Part shown: one piece after another, positions 17,099 to 24,663 of the stretch
Numbering within the stretch: position 1 is the first letter of the stretch
How the letters are laid out: every line of letters begins with the position of its first letter
Assembly: GCA_934130045.1 (NCBI GenBank)
Contig: CAKOXI010000010.1
Span: 1 to 45,047 of the forward strand
DNA from: an uncultured Bacilli bacterium
GTDB lineage: Bacteria > Bacillota_I > Bacilli_A > RF39 > UBA660
Length of the DNA: 45,047 nt
Direction of reading: 5' to 3'
Notes under the pieces: generated by a model
What the model was told of the DNA's origin: nothing
What the model saw: only the letters and a program-made list of their open reading frames with translations
Databases searched by the model: none
Translations under genes and position numbers: made by a program

Positions 17099-17548
17099 TT
17101 ATATATTTTTTCTCTTTCTTAAAATTGATTCTAATCTTGTTGATCTTAAAACTTGGTTATCTAATGAATTATATGAAACATCAACACTAATAGTTTTACC
17201 ATTTTTAAAAGAAATTTTTGTTTTTCCATCTTCTTTTTTATAATCTTCTAAATTATTCAACGAAATCCATGTACATTCAGTTAATCTTGGAGAATTCGTT
17301 GGAAAAAATATAATTTCATTTGTTTCCTCAATAATAATTGGTGATTTATAATTAACACCAATTAAATTTTTTGTTCCTTCATGTCTACCATCTAAAGAAC
17401 TACCAAAAAATTTACAACTATCATCTATTATTTTTGTAGAATTTTTACTAATAATAAAATTATCATCTTCTTCTATAACTTGACTACTAAATGAATCAAT
17501 TGGAATAATAGCCAAAGTTGATTTAGAAACCTCATAAGAATTTATCAA
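17099..17548 (-). CDS. comK: ComK-family competence transcription factor homologue
   Basis: The 149-aa protein matches the ComK family along its length: INSYEVSKSTLAIIP at the start, DDSCKFFGSSLDGRHEGT (about residues 43-60), KSPIIIEETNEIIFFPTNSP, CTWISL and the SYNSLDNQVLRSTRL segment near the end. In B. subtilis ComK (192 aa) activates DNA-uptake genes through AT-rich K-boxes. This one lacks most of the C-terminal tail, where MecA-directed degradation signals lie in Bacillus. I chose TTG 17546-17548 because AGGAGG lies 8 nt upstream; the GTG at 17555-17557 is part of the ribosome site itself. It has its own promoter and terminator between dnaN and recF, where yaaA is expected. Confidence 0.85.
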   Translation of the reverse strand: MINSYEVSKSTLAIIPIDSFSSQVIEEDDNFIISKNSTKIIDDSCKFFGSSLDGRHEGTKNLIGVNYKSPIIIEETNEIIFFPTNSPRLTECTWISLNNLEDYKKEDGKTKISFKNGKTISVDVSYNSLDNQVLRSTRLESILRKRKNI

Positions 17549-17599
17549 AATTTTCACCTCCTATAGATATTTTTAATGCAAAAATATCAAATTTCCTTT

Positions 17600-17640
17600 T
17601 TTATACCAAAAAAAATTGTCGAATTTTGCCATATTTTGTC
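17600..17640 (-). promoter_or_regulatory. comK promoter region with three 10-bp-phased repeats
   Basis: An extended -10 element, TGG then TATAAA (17600-17608), precedes comK. Upstream on the same strand GACAA, GGCAA and GACAA recur at an exact 10-bp period (plus-strand TTGTC/TTGCC/TTGTC at 17616, 17626 and 17636). There is no good -35 box at the right distance, so a regulator bound to the repeats may recruit or block polymerase. Repeats are seen; role is inferred. Confidence 0.5.
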
Positions 17641-17679
17641 AAAAAAAAGAGAAAATTTAAAATATTAATAAATTTTCTC
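17641..17679 (-). terminator. Rho-independent terminator of dnaN
   Basis: GAGAAAATTT and AAATTTTCTC (17670-17679 with 17649-17658) form a perfect 10-bp stem with an 11-nt loop, followed by T8 on the minus strand. It begins 4 nt after the dnaN stop codon. Confidence 0.9.
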
Positions 17680-17682
17680 AAA

Positions 17683-18804
17683 TTAATAAGTTCTAATAGG
17701 CAAAATTAATTCTGTTAAATTTTCATTTTCACTCTCGTTAATAATAATTGGTTTTACTTCATTATTGAACTTTAAAACAATATCATTACAGTTTAATGCC
17801 TTTAAAGCATCCATCATATATTTAGAACTAAATGCAATTTTTATATTATTAGAATTATTTTTAGTAGCATAAATAGTTTCTTCTACATTACCAATTTCAG
17901 GAATATTAGAATATATTTTTATTTTATCATCATAACTTTCTAATTTTATTGTATTTTTATCATCTTCATTTGTTAACAATGATGCCCTATCTAATGCCTC
18001 ATAAAATTCCTGTAAATTTAATTTTATAGTTAATTCAAACTCTGTTGGTATTAATTTAGATGTATCAGGATATGTACCATTAATAAGTCTTGACATAAAA
18101 ATTATATTTTCAAATTTAAAAATTATTTTATTACTAAATATATGTAATTCAATATTAGATTCATCCTCATCAAATAATTTTACTAATTCAGTTAAATTTC
18201 TTGTTGGAATCAAAATATTAATATTATCCTCTACACTAGTATTCAATTTAACAATCTTTTTTGACAATCTATATGAATCTGTTGCGGTACATTCTAAAGT
18301 ATTACCATCTATTTTTAAATTTAAACCTGTTAAAACAGGGCGAGATTCTTGAGTTGATGTTGCAAAAATTGTTTGATTAATAATTGTTTTAAATAATTTT
18401 TTACTAATAGAAATTGGATTCAAACTATCTTCAAGTTCTAAATTAGGAAAATCAGCAGCATTGTTACAATTTAAATTACAAGATGTATTATCAGTATATA
18501 TAAATAGTTTAGAATCAACCAATTCTTCTATATTAATAATTGTATTAGGTAATTTTTTTATGATTTCATATATATATTTACCAGATATAACAATTTGTCC
18601 TAGTTCTATTATTTCTTCAATTTCTGATTTACTAATAAATGTTTTTATTGCTATTTCATTATCAGTACTCATCATATATAAACCTTTTTCATTTAAGTCA
18701 AATTTAATACAGTTTAAAATTGGTATTAAATTTTTACTTGATATTCCTTTAATAACATGATTTAAATGCTCCATTAAAATATTTTTTTTAATTCTAAATT
18801 TCAT
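17683..18804 (-). CDS. dnaN: DNA polymerase III beta subunit (sliding clamp)
   Basis: DnaN is the ring-shaped processivity clamp. The 373-aa length and three repeated clamp domains fit the family; recognisable stretches are GISSKNLIPILNCI, the VLTGLNLKIDG and ATDSYRLS segments of the second domain and the C-terminal LILPIRTY, matching the conserved LP(V/I)R(T)Y end. GGAGG lies 7 nt before ATG 18802-18804. It follows dnaA by 126 nt; that spacer carries DnaA-box-like motifs. A terminator isolates it from comK. Confidence 0.97.
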   Translation of the reverse strand: MKFRIKKNILMEHLNHVIKGISSKNLIPILNCIKFDLNEKGLYMMSTDNEIAIKTFISKSEIEEIIELGQIVISGKYIYEIIKKLPNTIINIEELVDSKLFIYTDNTSCNLNCNNAADFPNLELEDSLNPISISKKLFKTIINQTIFATSTQESRPVLTGLNLKIDGNTLECTATDSYRLSKKIVKLNTSVEDNINILIPTRNLTELVKLFDEDESNIELHIFSNKIIFKFENIIFMSRLINGTYPDTSKLIPTEFELTIKLNLQEFYEALDRASLLTNEDDKNTIKLESYDDKIKIYSNIPEIGNVEETIYATKNNSNNIKIAFSSKYMMDALKALNCNDIVLKFNNEVKPIIINESENENLTELILPIRTY

Positions 18805-18858
18805 TTTTTATCCTCCATATTATATTTATATTTTTTAATAATTTATTAATATTATTAA

Positions 18859-18876
18859 TGTTGAAACTGTGCAAAA
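18859..18876 (-). promoter_or_regulatory. Adjacent DnaA-box-like motifs between dnaA and dnaN
   Basis: On the minus strand TTTTGCACA (18868-18876) is followed directly by GTTTCAACA (18859-18867). Each resembles the DnaA box TTATCCACA with two or three differences. TTTTGCACA also occurs on the other side of dnaA at 20474. Bacillus has a DnaA-box cluster in the same spacer. Confidence 0.4.
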
Positions 18877-18930
18877 CAATATTTACCTTTATTTTACAAC
18901 AAATTTATATTTTATTTTACATGTTCAAAA

Positions 18931-20280
18931 CTATTTAATAGCGTTGATAATTTTTTTTACTTCAAGTTCAAAATCTTTATTTTTCTTCATTTCTTTTTTT
19001 ATTTTGTCAACCGAATGCATAACAGTTGTATGATTTTTTCCACCAAATTCTATTCCTATTTTAGGAAGAGATTCTTCTAAAATTACTCTACATATATACA
19101 TTGCAATTTGTCGTGGTAATGCGATTGTAGCTACTCTCTTTTTACTTTTTAAATCTTCAACAGTAATATTATAATTTTGTGCAACAATTTGTTGAACTTG
19201 TTCCATTTTATTTTTTGAAATTATTGTTTTAGAAAAGAAATCTTTCAATGCTTCAATTGTTAAATCAAGAGTAATAGTTTGTTCATTCATTGTTGCGGCA
19301 TAAGCAGTTACCCTTGTAATTGCTCCTTCAAGTTTTCTAATATCTGTAGAGCAATTACTAGCAATATAATCTTTAACATCTTCAGAAAATTCATCATGCA
19401 TAAAATTTCCTTCAATTTTTTTATTGATTATTTGCATTCTAAGATCAAAGTCTGGTGGTAGAATATCTGCTGTTAATCCCCAATTAAAACGTGTTTTTAA
19501 ACGGTCCTCAAGTCTTTTTAAATCATCAGGTGATCTATCAGATGATATAATTATTTGCTTGTTATTAGCATATAATTCGTTAAATGTGTGAAAAAAAGCT
19601 TCTTGTGATTTATCTGCAACTTGTAAATACTGAATATCATCAATCATTAATACATCAATATCACGATATTTCTTTTTAAAGTTTTGAACATCATCAATAT
19701 TATTATTACCTTCATTTTTTCGGTGTAAGTCAACAAAATCATTAATAAAATCATCACTTGTAATATATAGGACTCTTTTTTTACTATTTTGAACAATATA
19801 ATTACCAATGGCATGCATTAAATGAGTCTTCCCTAACCCACTATTACCATATAAAAATAACGGATTATACATTATTCCAGGTTTTTCTGCAACTGCAAAA
19901 GCAGAAAGACGTGCAAACTTGTTAGATTTTCCTACGATAAATGTATCAAAAGTATATTGTGGATTTAAATTTGATTCAAAATTAAATGCTGGAACCCCTA
20001 CTTCATCGGTATTTATTTTAATATTTTCTTCAATTTCTTCTTCAGTATAATAATTAAAGTTAAAATTAGATCCAGCTATTTCATTAAAAACTTCACATAT
20101 TAAATCATTATAGTTTTCTTTTAAATATTTTTTATGAACATGTGTTGGAACTTTAATTTTAGCTTCATTATTATTTAAATCAATTAGTTCTGTTTCCGAA
20201 AACCATGTATCATAAACAATTGAAGATAAGTTTTCTTTAAATTTTTTTAGAGATTCTTCCCAAATATTCTTTAAATCCAC
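18931..20280 (-). CDS. dnaA: Chromosomal replication initiator DnaA
   Basis: DnaA binds DnaA boxes and melts oriC. The 449-aa protein has domain I (NIWEESLKKFKENLS, DTWFSETELI), a short variable domain II, the AAA+ domain with Walker A GNSGLGKTH and Walker B LMIDDIQYL, and domain IV with the helix-turn-helix signature GGKNHTTVMHSVDKI. I chose GTG 20278-20280 (GAGGTG 7 nt upstream; NIWEESL follows) over an upstream ATG at 20313 that adds 11 atypical residues. The divergent rpmH gene marks the other edge of the origin. A DnaA-box-like TTTTCAACA overlaps the upstream promoter region, consistent with autoregulation. Confidence 0.97.
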   Translation of the reverse strand: MDLKNIWEESLKKFKENLSSIVYDTWFSETELIDLNNNEAKIKVPTHVHKKYLKENYNDLICEVFNEIAGSNFNFNYYTEEEIEENIKINTDEVGVPAFNFESNLNPQYTFDTFIVGKSNKFARLSAFAVAEKPGIMYNPLFLYGNSGLGKTHLMHAIGNYIVQNSKKRVLYITSDDFINDFVDLHRKNEGNNNIDDVQNFKKKYRDIDVLMIDDIQYLQVADKSQEAFFHTFNELYANNKQIIISSDRSPDDLKRLEDRLKTRFNWGLTADILPPDFDLRMQIINKKIEGNFMHDEFSEDVKDYIASNCSTDIRKLEGAITRVTAYAATMNEQTITLDLTIEALKDFFSKTIISKNKMEQVQQIVAQNYNITVEDLKSKKRVATIALPRQIAMYICRVILEESLPKIGIEFGGKNHTTVMHSVDKIKKEMKKNKDFELEVKKIINAIK

Positions 20281-20579
20281 AGTTATGCACCTCAATTTCC
20301 AACTTATTAACATATTTTATACTATTTTCAACAAAAAATAAATAGTTTTAAACAGAAAAAAATAAATTTCGACAAAATTTTCAACATAAAAATTTAAGGA
20401 ATATTAATATTTAATAAATTTATACACATATATGTTTAAAAAAAATAAACATGTTTTTTTACCTGTTATAAAGTTTTGCACAAAAAATGTGTATTTTGAA
20501 AAAATTATTTGACAAATCCAAAATAAATATATATAATTGAAAAAGCAACGGAAAATTTAAAAATCAGGAGGTGTAAAAA
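20281..20579. other. Putative oriC (dnaA-rpmH intergenic region)
   Basis: This 299-bp AT-rich spacer separates the divergent leading-strand gene sets, the hallmark of a Firmicute origin. DnaA-box-like 9-mers, all in the same orientation, are TTATTAACA (20304-20312), TTTTCAACA (20325-20333 and 20378-20386), TTATACACA (20420-20428, one mismatch to TTATCCACA) and TTTTGCACA (20474-20482). A reversed AAATACACA is at 20488-20496. No perfect TTATCCACA is present. The stretch around 20390-20460 is almost pure A/T and could be the unwinding element. The rpmH promoter occupies the right end. Confidence 0.8.
20509..20537 (+). promoter_or_regulatory. Consensus promoter of rpmH
   Basis: TTGACA (20509-20514) and TATAAT (20532-20537) with a 17-bp spacer make a perfect sigmaA promoter. 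It drives rpmH and probably rnpA-yidC-jag by read-through. Confidence 0.92.
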
Positions 20580-20702
20580 ATGAAGAGAACATATCAACCA
20601 AATAATAGAAGAAGAAGTAAAAAACAAGGCTTTTTAGCTAGAATGAAAACAAGTATTATAAGAAATCGTAGAAGAAAAGGTCGTAAAGTTTTAGCACGAT
20701 AA
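20580..20702 (+). CDS. rpmH: 50S ribosomal protein L34
   Basis: L34 is a small basic protein of the large ribosomal subunit. The 40-aa frame begins MKRTYQPNNRRR and ends RRRKGRKVLAR, both family signatures. Bacterial L34 is usually 44 aa or more; here about four residues are missing in the middle, where KNGR-VLAR is normally found and SIIRN stands instead. AGGAGGTG lies 6 nt before ATG 20580-20582. It is the first gene right of oriC, as in most Firmicutes. The frame was identified directly from the sequence. Confidence 0.95.
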   Translation: MKRTYQPNNRRRSKKQGFLARMKTSIIRNRRRKGRKVLAR

Positions 20703-20706
20703 AAAT

Positions 20707-20729
20707 ACCACTAGTTATAGTGGTTTTTT
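20707..20729 (+). terminator. Hairpin terminator after rpmH
   Basis: ACCACT (20707-20712) pairs with AGTGGT (20719-20724) around a 6-nt loop, with T6 following. The short stem may act as an attenuator that lets some transcription into rnpA. Confidence 0.75.
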
Positions 20730-20753
20730 ACTATATAGTATAAGAGGATATAT

Positions 20754-21107
20754 ATGAAAAAAATAAATATAATAAAAAGCAATGATGAATATAATAGAAT
20801 AATTAAAAATTATAAACCATATAAAACTAAAGAATTCTTAATTTTTGTTGAAAAAAATAGTAATGAAATATATCAATTTGGATTTTCTGTAAGTAAAAAA
20901 ATAGGTAATGCTGTTATTAGAAATAAAATAAAAAGACAAATAAAAAATATTCTAGACAAAAACATCTATGAAAAAAGTTTTAAATGTATTATAATGGTTA
21001 GGAGAGGAATTTTAGATGAATCATTTAATGAAATAGAAGAATCATTAAATAAAAGTTTAAAAAATATCAAATTAATAAAGGAGAAAAATTGTGAAGAAAA
21101 AGAATAA
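20754..21107 (+). CDS. rnpA: Ribonuclease P protein component
   Basis: RnpA is the protein cofactor of RNase P, which matures tRNA 5' ends. The 117-aa basic protein has the RNR signature KKIGNAVIRNKIKRQIKNIL (about residues 48-67) and FGFSVSKK before it. AGAGG lies close before ATG 20754-20756. It overlaps the following yidC start by 17 nt. Order rpmH-rnpA-yidC-jag is the classical origin cluster. Confidence 0.96.
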   Translation: MKKINIIKSNDEYNRIIKNYKPYKTKEFLIFVEKNSNEIYQFGFSVSKKIGNAVIRNKIKRQIKNILDKNIYEKSFKCIIMVRRGILDESFNEIEESLNKSLKNIKLIKEKNCEEKE

Positions 21108-22032
21108 GTTATTTAAAGTATTGTTAATGACTGTTATTATATTTAATTTAACAGGATGTACGAAGTATTTAAAAAATTCAGATAAACAAATTGTAAAAAA
21201 TGAATTAACAGGACAAAATTTAGCATCAAATATATTATGTAAACCAGAAGCAGAAGAAACTATAAAAACATATGAAAAATATGATGTAGATGTAGAAGAA
21301 TTGCCAGCATGTTCAAATTTAAGTTTAAACAATACAAAATATGATGGAATTTGGACAACTATTTTTGTAAAACCATTAGCTATTATTATTATAAAAATAG
21401 GCGAATTAGTTAAAAATTATGGATTATCTGTCATTATAATAACATTATTGATTAGATTAATTTTATATCCAATAACGAAAAAAACTGCTATGCAATCAGA
21501 AAGTTTAAAGAAAGCTAAACCAGAACTTGATAAATTAGAAATTAAATATGCCAATAAAAATACACAAGATGATATGATGAAAAAAAGTCAGGAAATGATG
21601 ATGATTTATAAAAAATATAATATAAATCCAATGTCTGGTTGTTTGTTTTCCTTTATTCAAATTCCACTTTTCTTTGCCTTTTTTGAAGCTATGAATAGAC
21701 TTCCAGCAATTTTTGAAGAAAATTTTTTAGGAATGCAATTAGGAACAAGTCCAATGATAGGAATAAAAAATGGTCATTGGTATTATCTAATATTAATTAT
21801 TTTAGTAGTTTTAGCAACATATTTTTCATTCAAATTAAATAGTAGTGCATCAATGACTCCAGAAGCTGAAAAACAAATGAAAATGATGAGTAATATATCA
21901 ATAATATTTATAGGTATAGCTTCAATAACAATGTCAGCCGGTATTGAGTTATATTGGATTACAAATAGTACATTTACTATTATTCAAAATTTAATTGTAA
22001 AAAGGAGTAAAAATAAATGTGCAAAAAACTAA
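21091..22032 (+). CDS. yidC: Membrane protein insertase YidC/OxaA (lipoprotein type)
   Basis: YidC inserts membrane proteins alone or with SecYEG. The 313-aa protein has a lipoprotein signal peptide: Lys-rich start, hydrophobic VLLMTVIIF and lipobox LTGC with Cys 23, a substrate for Lgt encoded at 34515. Then come the conserved membrane domain (YGLSVIIITLLIRLILYP, with the Arg of the hydrophilic groove), the cytoplasmic hairpin and PMSGCLFSFIQIPLFFAFFEA. The start is GTG 21091-21093 inside the end of rnpA. jag follows with a 16-nt overlap. Confidence 0.95.
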   Translation: MKKKNKLFKVLLMTVIIFNLTGCTKYLKNSDKQIVKNELTGQNLASNILCKPEAEETIKTYEKYDVDVEELPACSNLSLNNTKYDGIWTTIFVKPLAIIIIKIGELVKNYGLSVIIITLLIRLILYPITKKTAMQSESLKKAKPELDKLEIKYANKNTQDDMMKKSQEMMMIYKKYNINPMSGCLFSFIQIPLFFAFFEAMNRLPAIFEENFLGMQLGTSPMIGIKNGHWYYLILIILVVLATYFSFKLNSSASMTPEAEKQMKMMSNISIIFIGIASITMSAGIELYWITNSTFTIIQNLIVKRSKNKCAKN

Positions 22033-22631
22033 TATTTGAAGGAAAAACAGTAGAAGAAGCTATAGATAAGTGTAAAAAAGAATTAAAAACAACAGAAGAT
22101 AATATAATAATTGTTAATCAAGAAGAAAAGACTGTTTTATTTAAAGGAAAAAAAGTATCTTTACAAATACTATTAAAAGATGAAGTAATAAAGTATATAA
22201 AAAATTTTTTCAATGATTTATCTAAAAATATGAATATTGATATAGCTGTTGAAATAAATGAAAATAATAATGTTATAAATATTAATTTAATATCTAGTAA
22301 TAATGCAATTTTAATTGGTAAAGAGGGTAAAAATTTAGATGCAATTCAAACGATTTTAAGAACTATAGTGTCTAAAAATGCAAGAAATTTATTAAAAATA
22401 AATGTGGATGTATCAAATTATAAAATAAAAAAGATGGAAAAATTGCAAAGTGAAATAATAAAACTTGCAACGGAAATTCAAAATACAAAAATTGATGTGA
22501 AACTTGATCCAATGAATTCTTATGAAAGAATGATTGTTCATAATGTTATATCTAAATATTCAAATTTAAAAACAGAAAGTATTGGTGAGGAACCAGATAG
22601 ATATATAGTTATAAAGTATAGAGAAGATTAG
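22017..22631 (+). CDS. jag: RNA-binding protein KhpB (Jag/EloR)
   Basis: Jag/KhpB is an RNA-binding regulator linked to cell elongation in Firmicutes, usually partnered by KhpA. The 204-aa protein has the Jag N-terminal domain (EGKTVEEAIDKCKKEL), a KH domain (about residues 75-135, with LIGKEGKNLDAIQTIL) and a C-terminal R3H domain (MNSYERMIVHNVISKY). GGAG lies 9 nt before ATG 22017-22019. It overlaps the yidC end. A terminator at its stop codon closes the rpmH operon. Confidence 0.94.
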   Translation: MCKKLIFEGKTVEEAIDKCKKELKTTEDNIIIVNQEEKTVLFKGKKVSLQILLKDEVIKYIKNFFNDLSKNMNIDIAVEINENNNVININLISSNNAILIGKEGKNLDAIQTILRTIVSKNARNLLKINVDVSNYKIKKMEKLQSEIIKLATEIQNTKIDVKLDPMNSYERMIVHNVISKYSNLKTESIGEEPDRYIVIKYRED

Positions 22632-22649
22632 CCTTAATTTTCTCTTTTT
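22620..22649 (+). terminator. Terminator at the end of jag
   Basis: AGAGAAGATTA (22620-22630) pairs with TAATTTTCTCT (22635-22645), one G-U pair, then T5. The stem includes the last codons of jag. Confidence 0.82.
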
Positions 22650-22651
22650 AA

Positions 22652-22680
22652 TTGACTAAAAAAAAATAATAATATAAAAT
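22652..22680 (+). promoter_or_regulatory. Promoter for the HD-domain gene and mnmE
   Basis: TTGACT (22652-22657) and TAAAAT (22675-22680) are 17 bp apart, giving a start about 15 nt before the GTG-initiated gene's ribosome site. Confidence 0.6.
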
Positions 22681-22702
22681 TATATGGAAAGAGGGTACAG
22701 GA

Positions 22703-23212
22703 GTGAAAATAGAAAAATATTTAGAAAAAGATCATGAATATCATAAAATTGTGAAGAGCATTTTAAATAACCCAGAATTTGAGAGAAGAAAAGAGTTTCG
22801 TCATCATGGAGATAGAACAGTATATGATCATTGTTTAGCAGTTTCAATATTATCATATAGAATTGCTAAAAAATTTAAAATGGATTATAAAAGTGCCGCA
22901 ATAGGTGGCTTATTACATGATTTTTATTATAAACCCTGGCAAGAGAGTAAAGATAAAAGACCTTTCTTTAAAAAACACGGATTTTCTCATGCTGGCGAAG
23001 CCCTAGAAAATTCTAGAAAACATTTTCCAAATTTAATGAATAAAAAAGTAGAGGATATAATAAAAAAACATATGTTTCCACTTAATATTAGACCTCCAAG
23101 ATATAAAGAATCATGGTTAATATCAATTGTTGATAAATATGTTTCTATGGAAATATTTAAAGATGTAAAAAATTTACCAAGATACATTGGTATATATAAG
23201 AAAAAAAGGTGA
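22703..23212 (+). CDS. HD-domain hydrolase of unknown substrate
   Basis: A 169-aa protein with an HD-type metal site: HHGDRTVYDH (about residues 34-43), GGLLHDFYY (about 74-82, the HD pair) and a later conserved HMFPL. HD-domain proteins are usually phosphohydrolases acting on nucleotides, but nothing here fixes the substrate. The start is GTG 22703-22705 with GAGG 8 nt upstream. The gene ends only 4 nt before mnmE and the ribosome site of mnmE overlaps its stop, so the two are co-transcribed. Confidence 0.85.
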   Translation: MKIEKYLEKDHEYHKIVKSILNNPEFERRKEFRHHGDRTVYDHCLAVSILSYRIAKKFKMDYKSAAIGGLLHDFYYKPWQESKDKRPFFKKHGFSHAGEALENSRKHFPNLMNKKVEDIIKKHMFPLNIRPPRYKESWLISIVDKYVSMEIFKDVKNLPRYIGIYKKKR

Positions 23213-23216
23213 TAAT

Positions 23217-24572
23217 ATGAATGATACAATAGCGGCAATTTCAACATCGTTAGGTGTAGGAGCAATTTCTATAATTAGAGTTAGTGGATCAAAGGCTATA
23301 GAAATTACTAGTAAAATATTTAAAGGAAAAAATTTAAAATCAGTTGAAAGTCATACTATAAATTATGGTCATATTGAAGCAGATGGTGAAATTATTGATG
23401 AAGTTTTAGTGAGTGTTATGAAAGCCCCTAAAACATTTACGACAGAAGATGTTGTTGAAATAAATTGCCATGGTGGAATCGCAACAACCAAAAAAATATT
23501 AGAATTACTTTTATCAAATGGATGTAGATTAGCAGAACCTGGTGAATTTACTAAAAGAGCCTTCTTGAATGGAAGAATAGGGTTACTTGAAGCAGAAGCA
23601 GTTGGAGACTTAATAAATGCTAAAACAGAAGAAGCACGATCACTTGCAATAAATCAAGTGATGGGAAATGTTAGTAATATGATAAAAAAATTGAGACAGG
23701 AAATTTTAGAAATACTAGCTAATATTGAAGTAAATATTGATTATCCAGAATATGAAGATATAGAAGTTATGACAAATGATATTGTTTTAAAAAATATTTC
23801 CAAAATAGAATTAGAAATAAAAGACATATTAGAAAAAAGTGAAGATGGTAGAATAATTAAAGAAGGAATTAAAACTATAATTATTGGTAAGCCAAATGTT
23901 GGAAAAAGCAGTTTATTAAATAATTTAATTAATGAAGAAAAAGCAATTGTTACTGATATAGCAGGTACAACAAGGGATATAGTAGAAGGAAAAATAATTA
24001 TAGATGGAGTTGTTTTAGATTTAATAGATACAGCTGGAATCAGACAAACAAATGATGTAGTAGAAAGCATTGGAGTTAAAAAAAGTATTGATTTAATAGA
24101 TACAGCTGATTTAATTATTTATATGCTAAATGGTAACGAAGAAATAGACGAAAACGATATAGAAATGCTTAATAAAATAAAAGATAAAAATCATATTGTA
24201 GTAATTAATAAAATAGATTTAGAAGAAAAAGTAGATTATAGTAAGATTTGCACAAATGAAATAATAAAAATGAGTATTAGTAAAAATATTGGCATAGATG
24301 ATTTAAAAAATAAAATTAAAGAACTTTTTAATCTAGAAAAATTAAAAACAAGAGATTTGAATTTTTTAACAAATGCAAGAAGTATATCAATTTTAAAGGA
24401 ATGTCAAAAATTAATAATAAGTGTAAAAGAAGGAATAAAAAATAACTATCCAATAGATATTGTCGAAATTGATATAAAAAGAATATGGGAATTATTAGGT
24501 GAAATAATAGGTGAAACATATCAAGATGAATTAATTAATCAACTATTTAGTCAATTTTGTTTAGGAAAATAA
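23217..24572 (+). CDS. mnmE: tRNA modification GTPase MnmE
   Basis: MnmE with MnmG makes cmnm5U34 in tRNAs reading split codon boxes. The 451-aa protein has the N-terminal tetrahydrofolate-binding domain (DTIAAISTSLGVGAISIIRVSG), a helical domain, an inserted G domain with GKPNVGKSSLLN, DTAG and NKID motifs (about residues 222-340), and the C-terminal catalytic CLGK, where the Cys is conserved. I chose ATG 23217-23219 (AGGTGAT just upstream; MNDTIAAIS follows) over the upstream ATG at 23187 inside the HD gene. mnmG follows, with its own promoter. Confidence 0.97.
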   Translation: MNDTIAAISTSLGVGAISIIRVSGSKAIEITSKIFKGKNLKSVESHTINYGHIEADGEIIDEVLVSVMKAPKTFTTEDVVEINCHGGIATTKKILELLLSNGCRLAEPGEFTKRAFLNGRIGLLEAEAVGDLINAKTEEARSLAINQVMGNVSNMIKKLRQEILEILANIEVNIDYPEYEDIEVMTNDIVLKNISKIELEIKDILEKSEDGRIIKEGIKTIIIGKPNVGKSSLLNNLINEEKAIVTDIAGTTRDIVEGKIIIDGVVLDLIDTAGIRQTNDVVESIGVKKSIDLIDTADLIIYMLNGNEEIDENDIEMLNKIKDKNHIVVINKIDLEEKVDYSKICTNEIIKMSISKNIGIDDLKNKIKELFNLEKLKTRDLNFLTNARSISILKECQKLIISVKEGIKNNYPIDIVEIDIKRIWELLGEIIGETYQDELINQLFSQFCLGK

Positions 24573-24606
24573 AGGCATAATAACTAGATAAGTCTTTATT
24601 TTTTTT
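24566..24606 (+). terminator. Terminator after mnmE
   Basis: AAAATAAAGGC (24566-24576) pairs with GTCTTTATTTT (24592-24602), one G-U pair, around a 15-nt loop, followed by T's. The stem overlaps the mnmE stop. Confidence 0.65.
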
Positions 24607-24607
24607 A

Positions 24608-24636
24608 TTGTATTATTTAAAAAATGATAGTATAAT
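24608..24636 (+). promoter_or_regulatory. Promoter of mnmG
   Basis: TTGTAT (24608-24613) and a consensus TATAAT (24631-24636) are 17 bp apart, upstream of mnmG and its neighbour rsmG. Confidence 0.8.
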
Positions 24637-24663
24637 AAAAAAGTCAAAAAGAAGGTGTAATGT

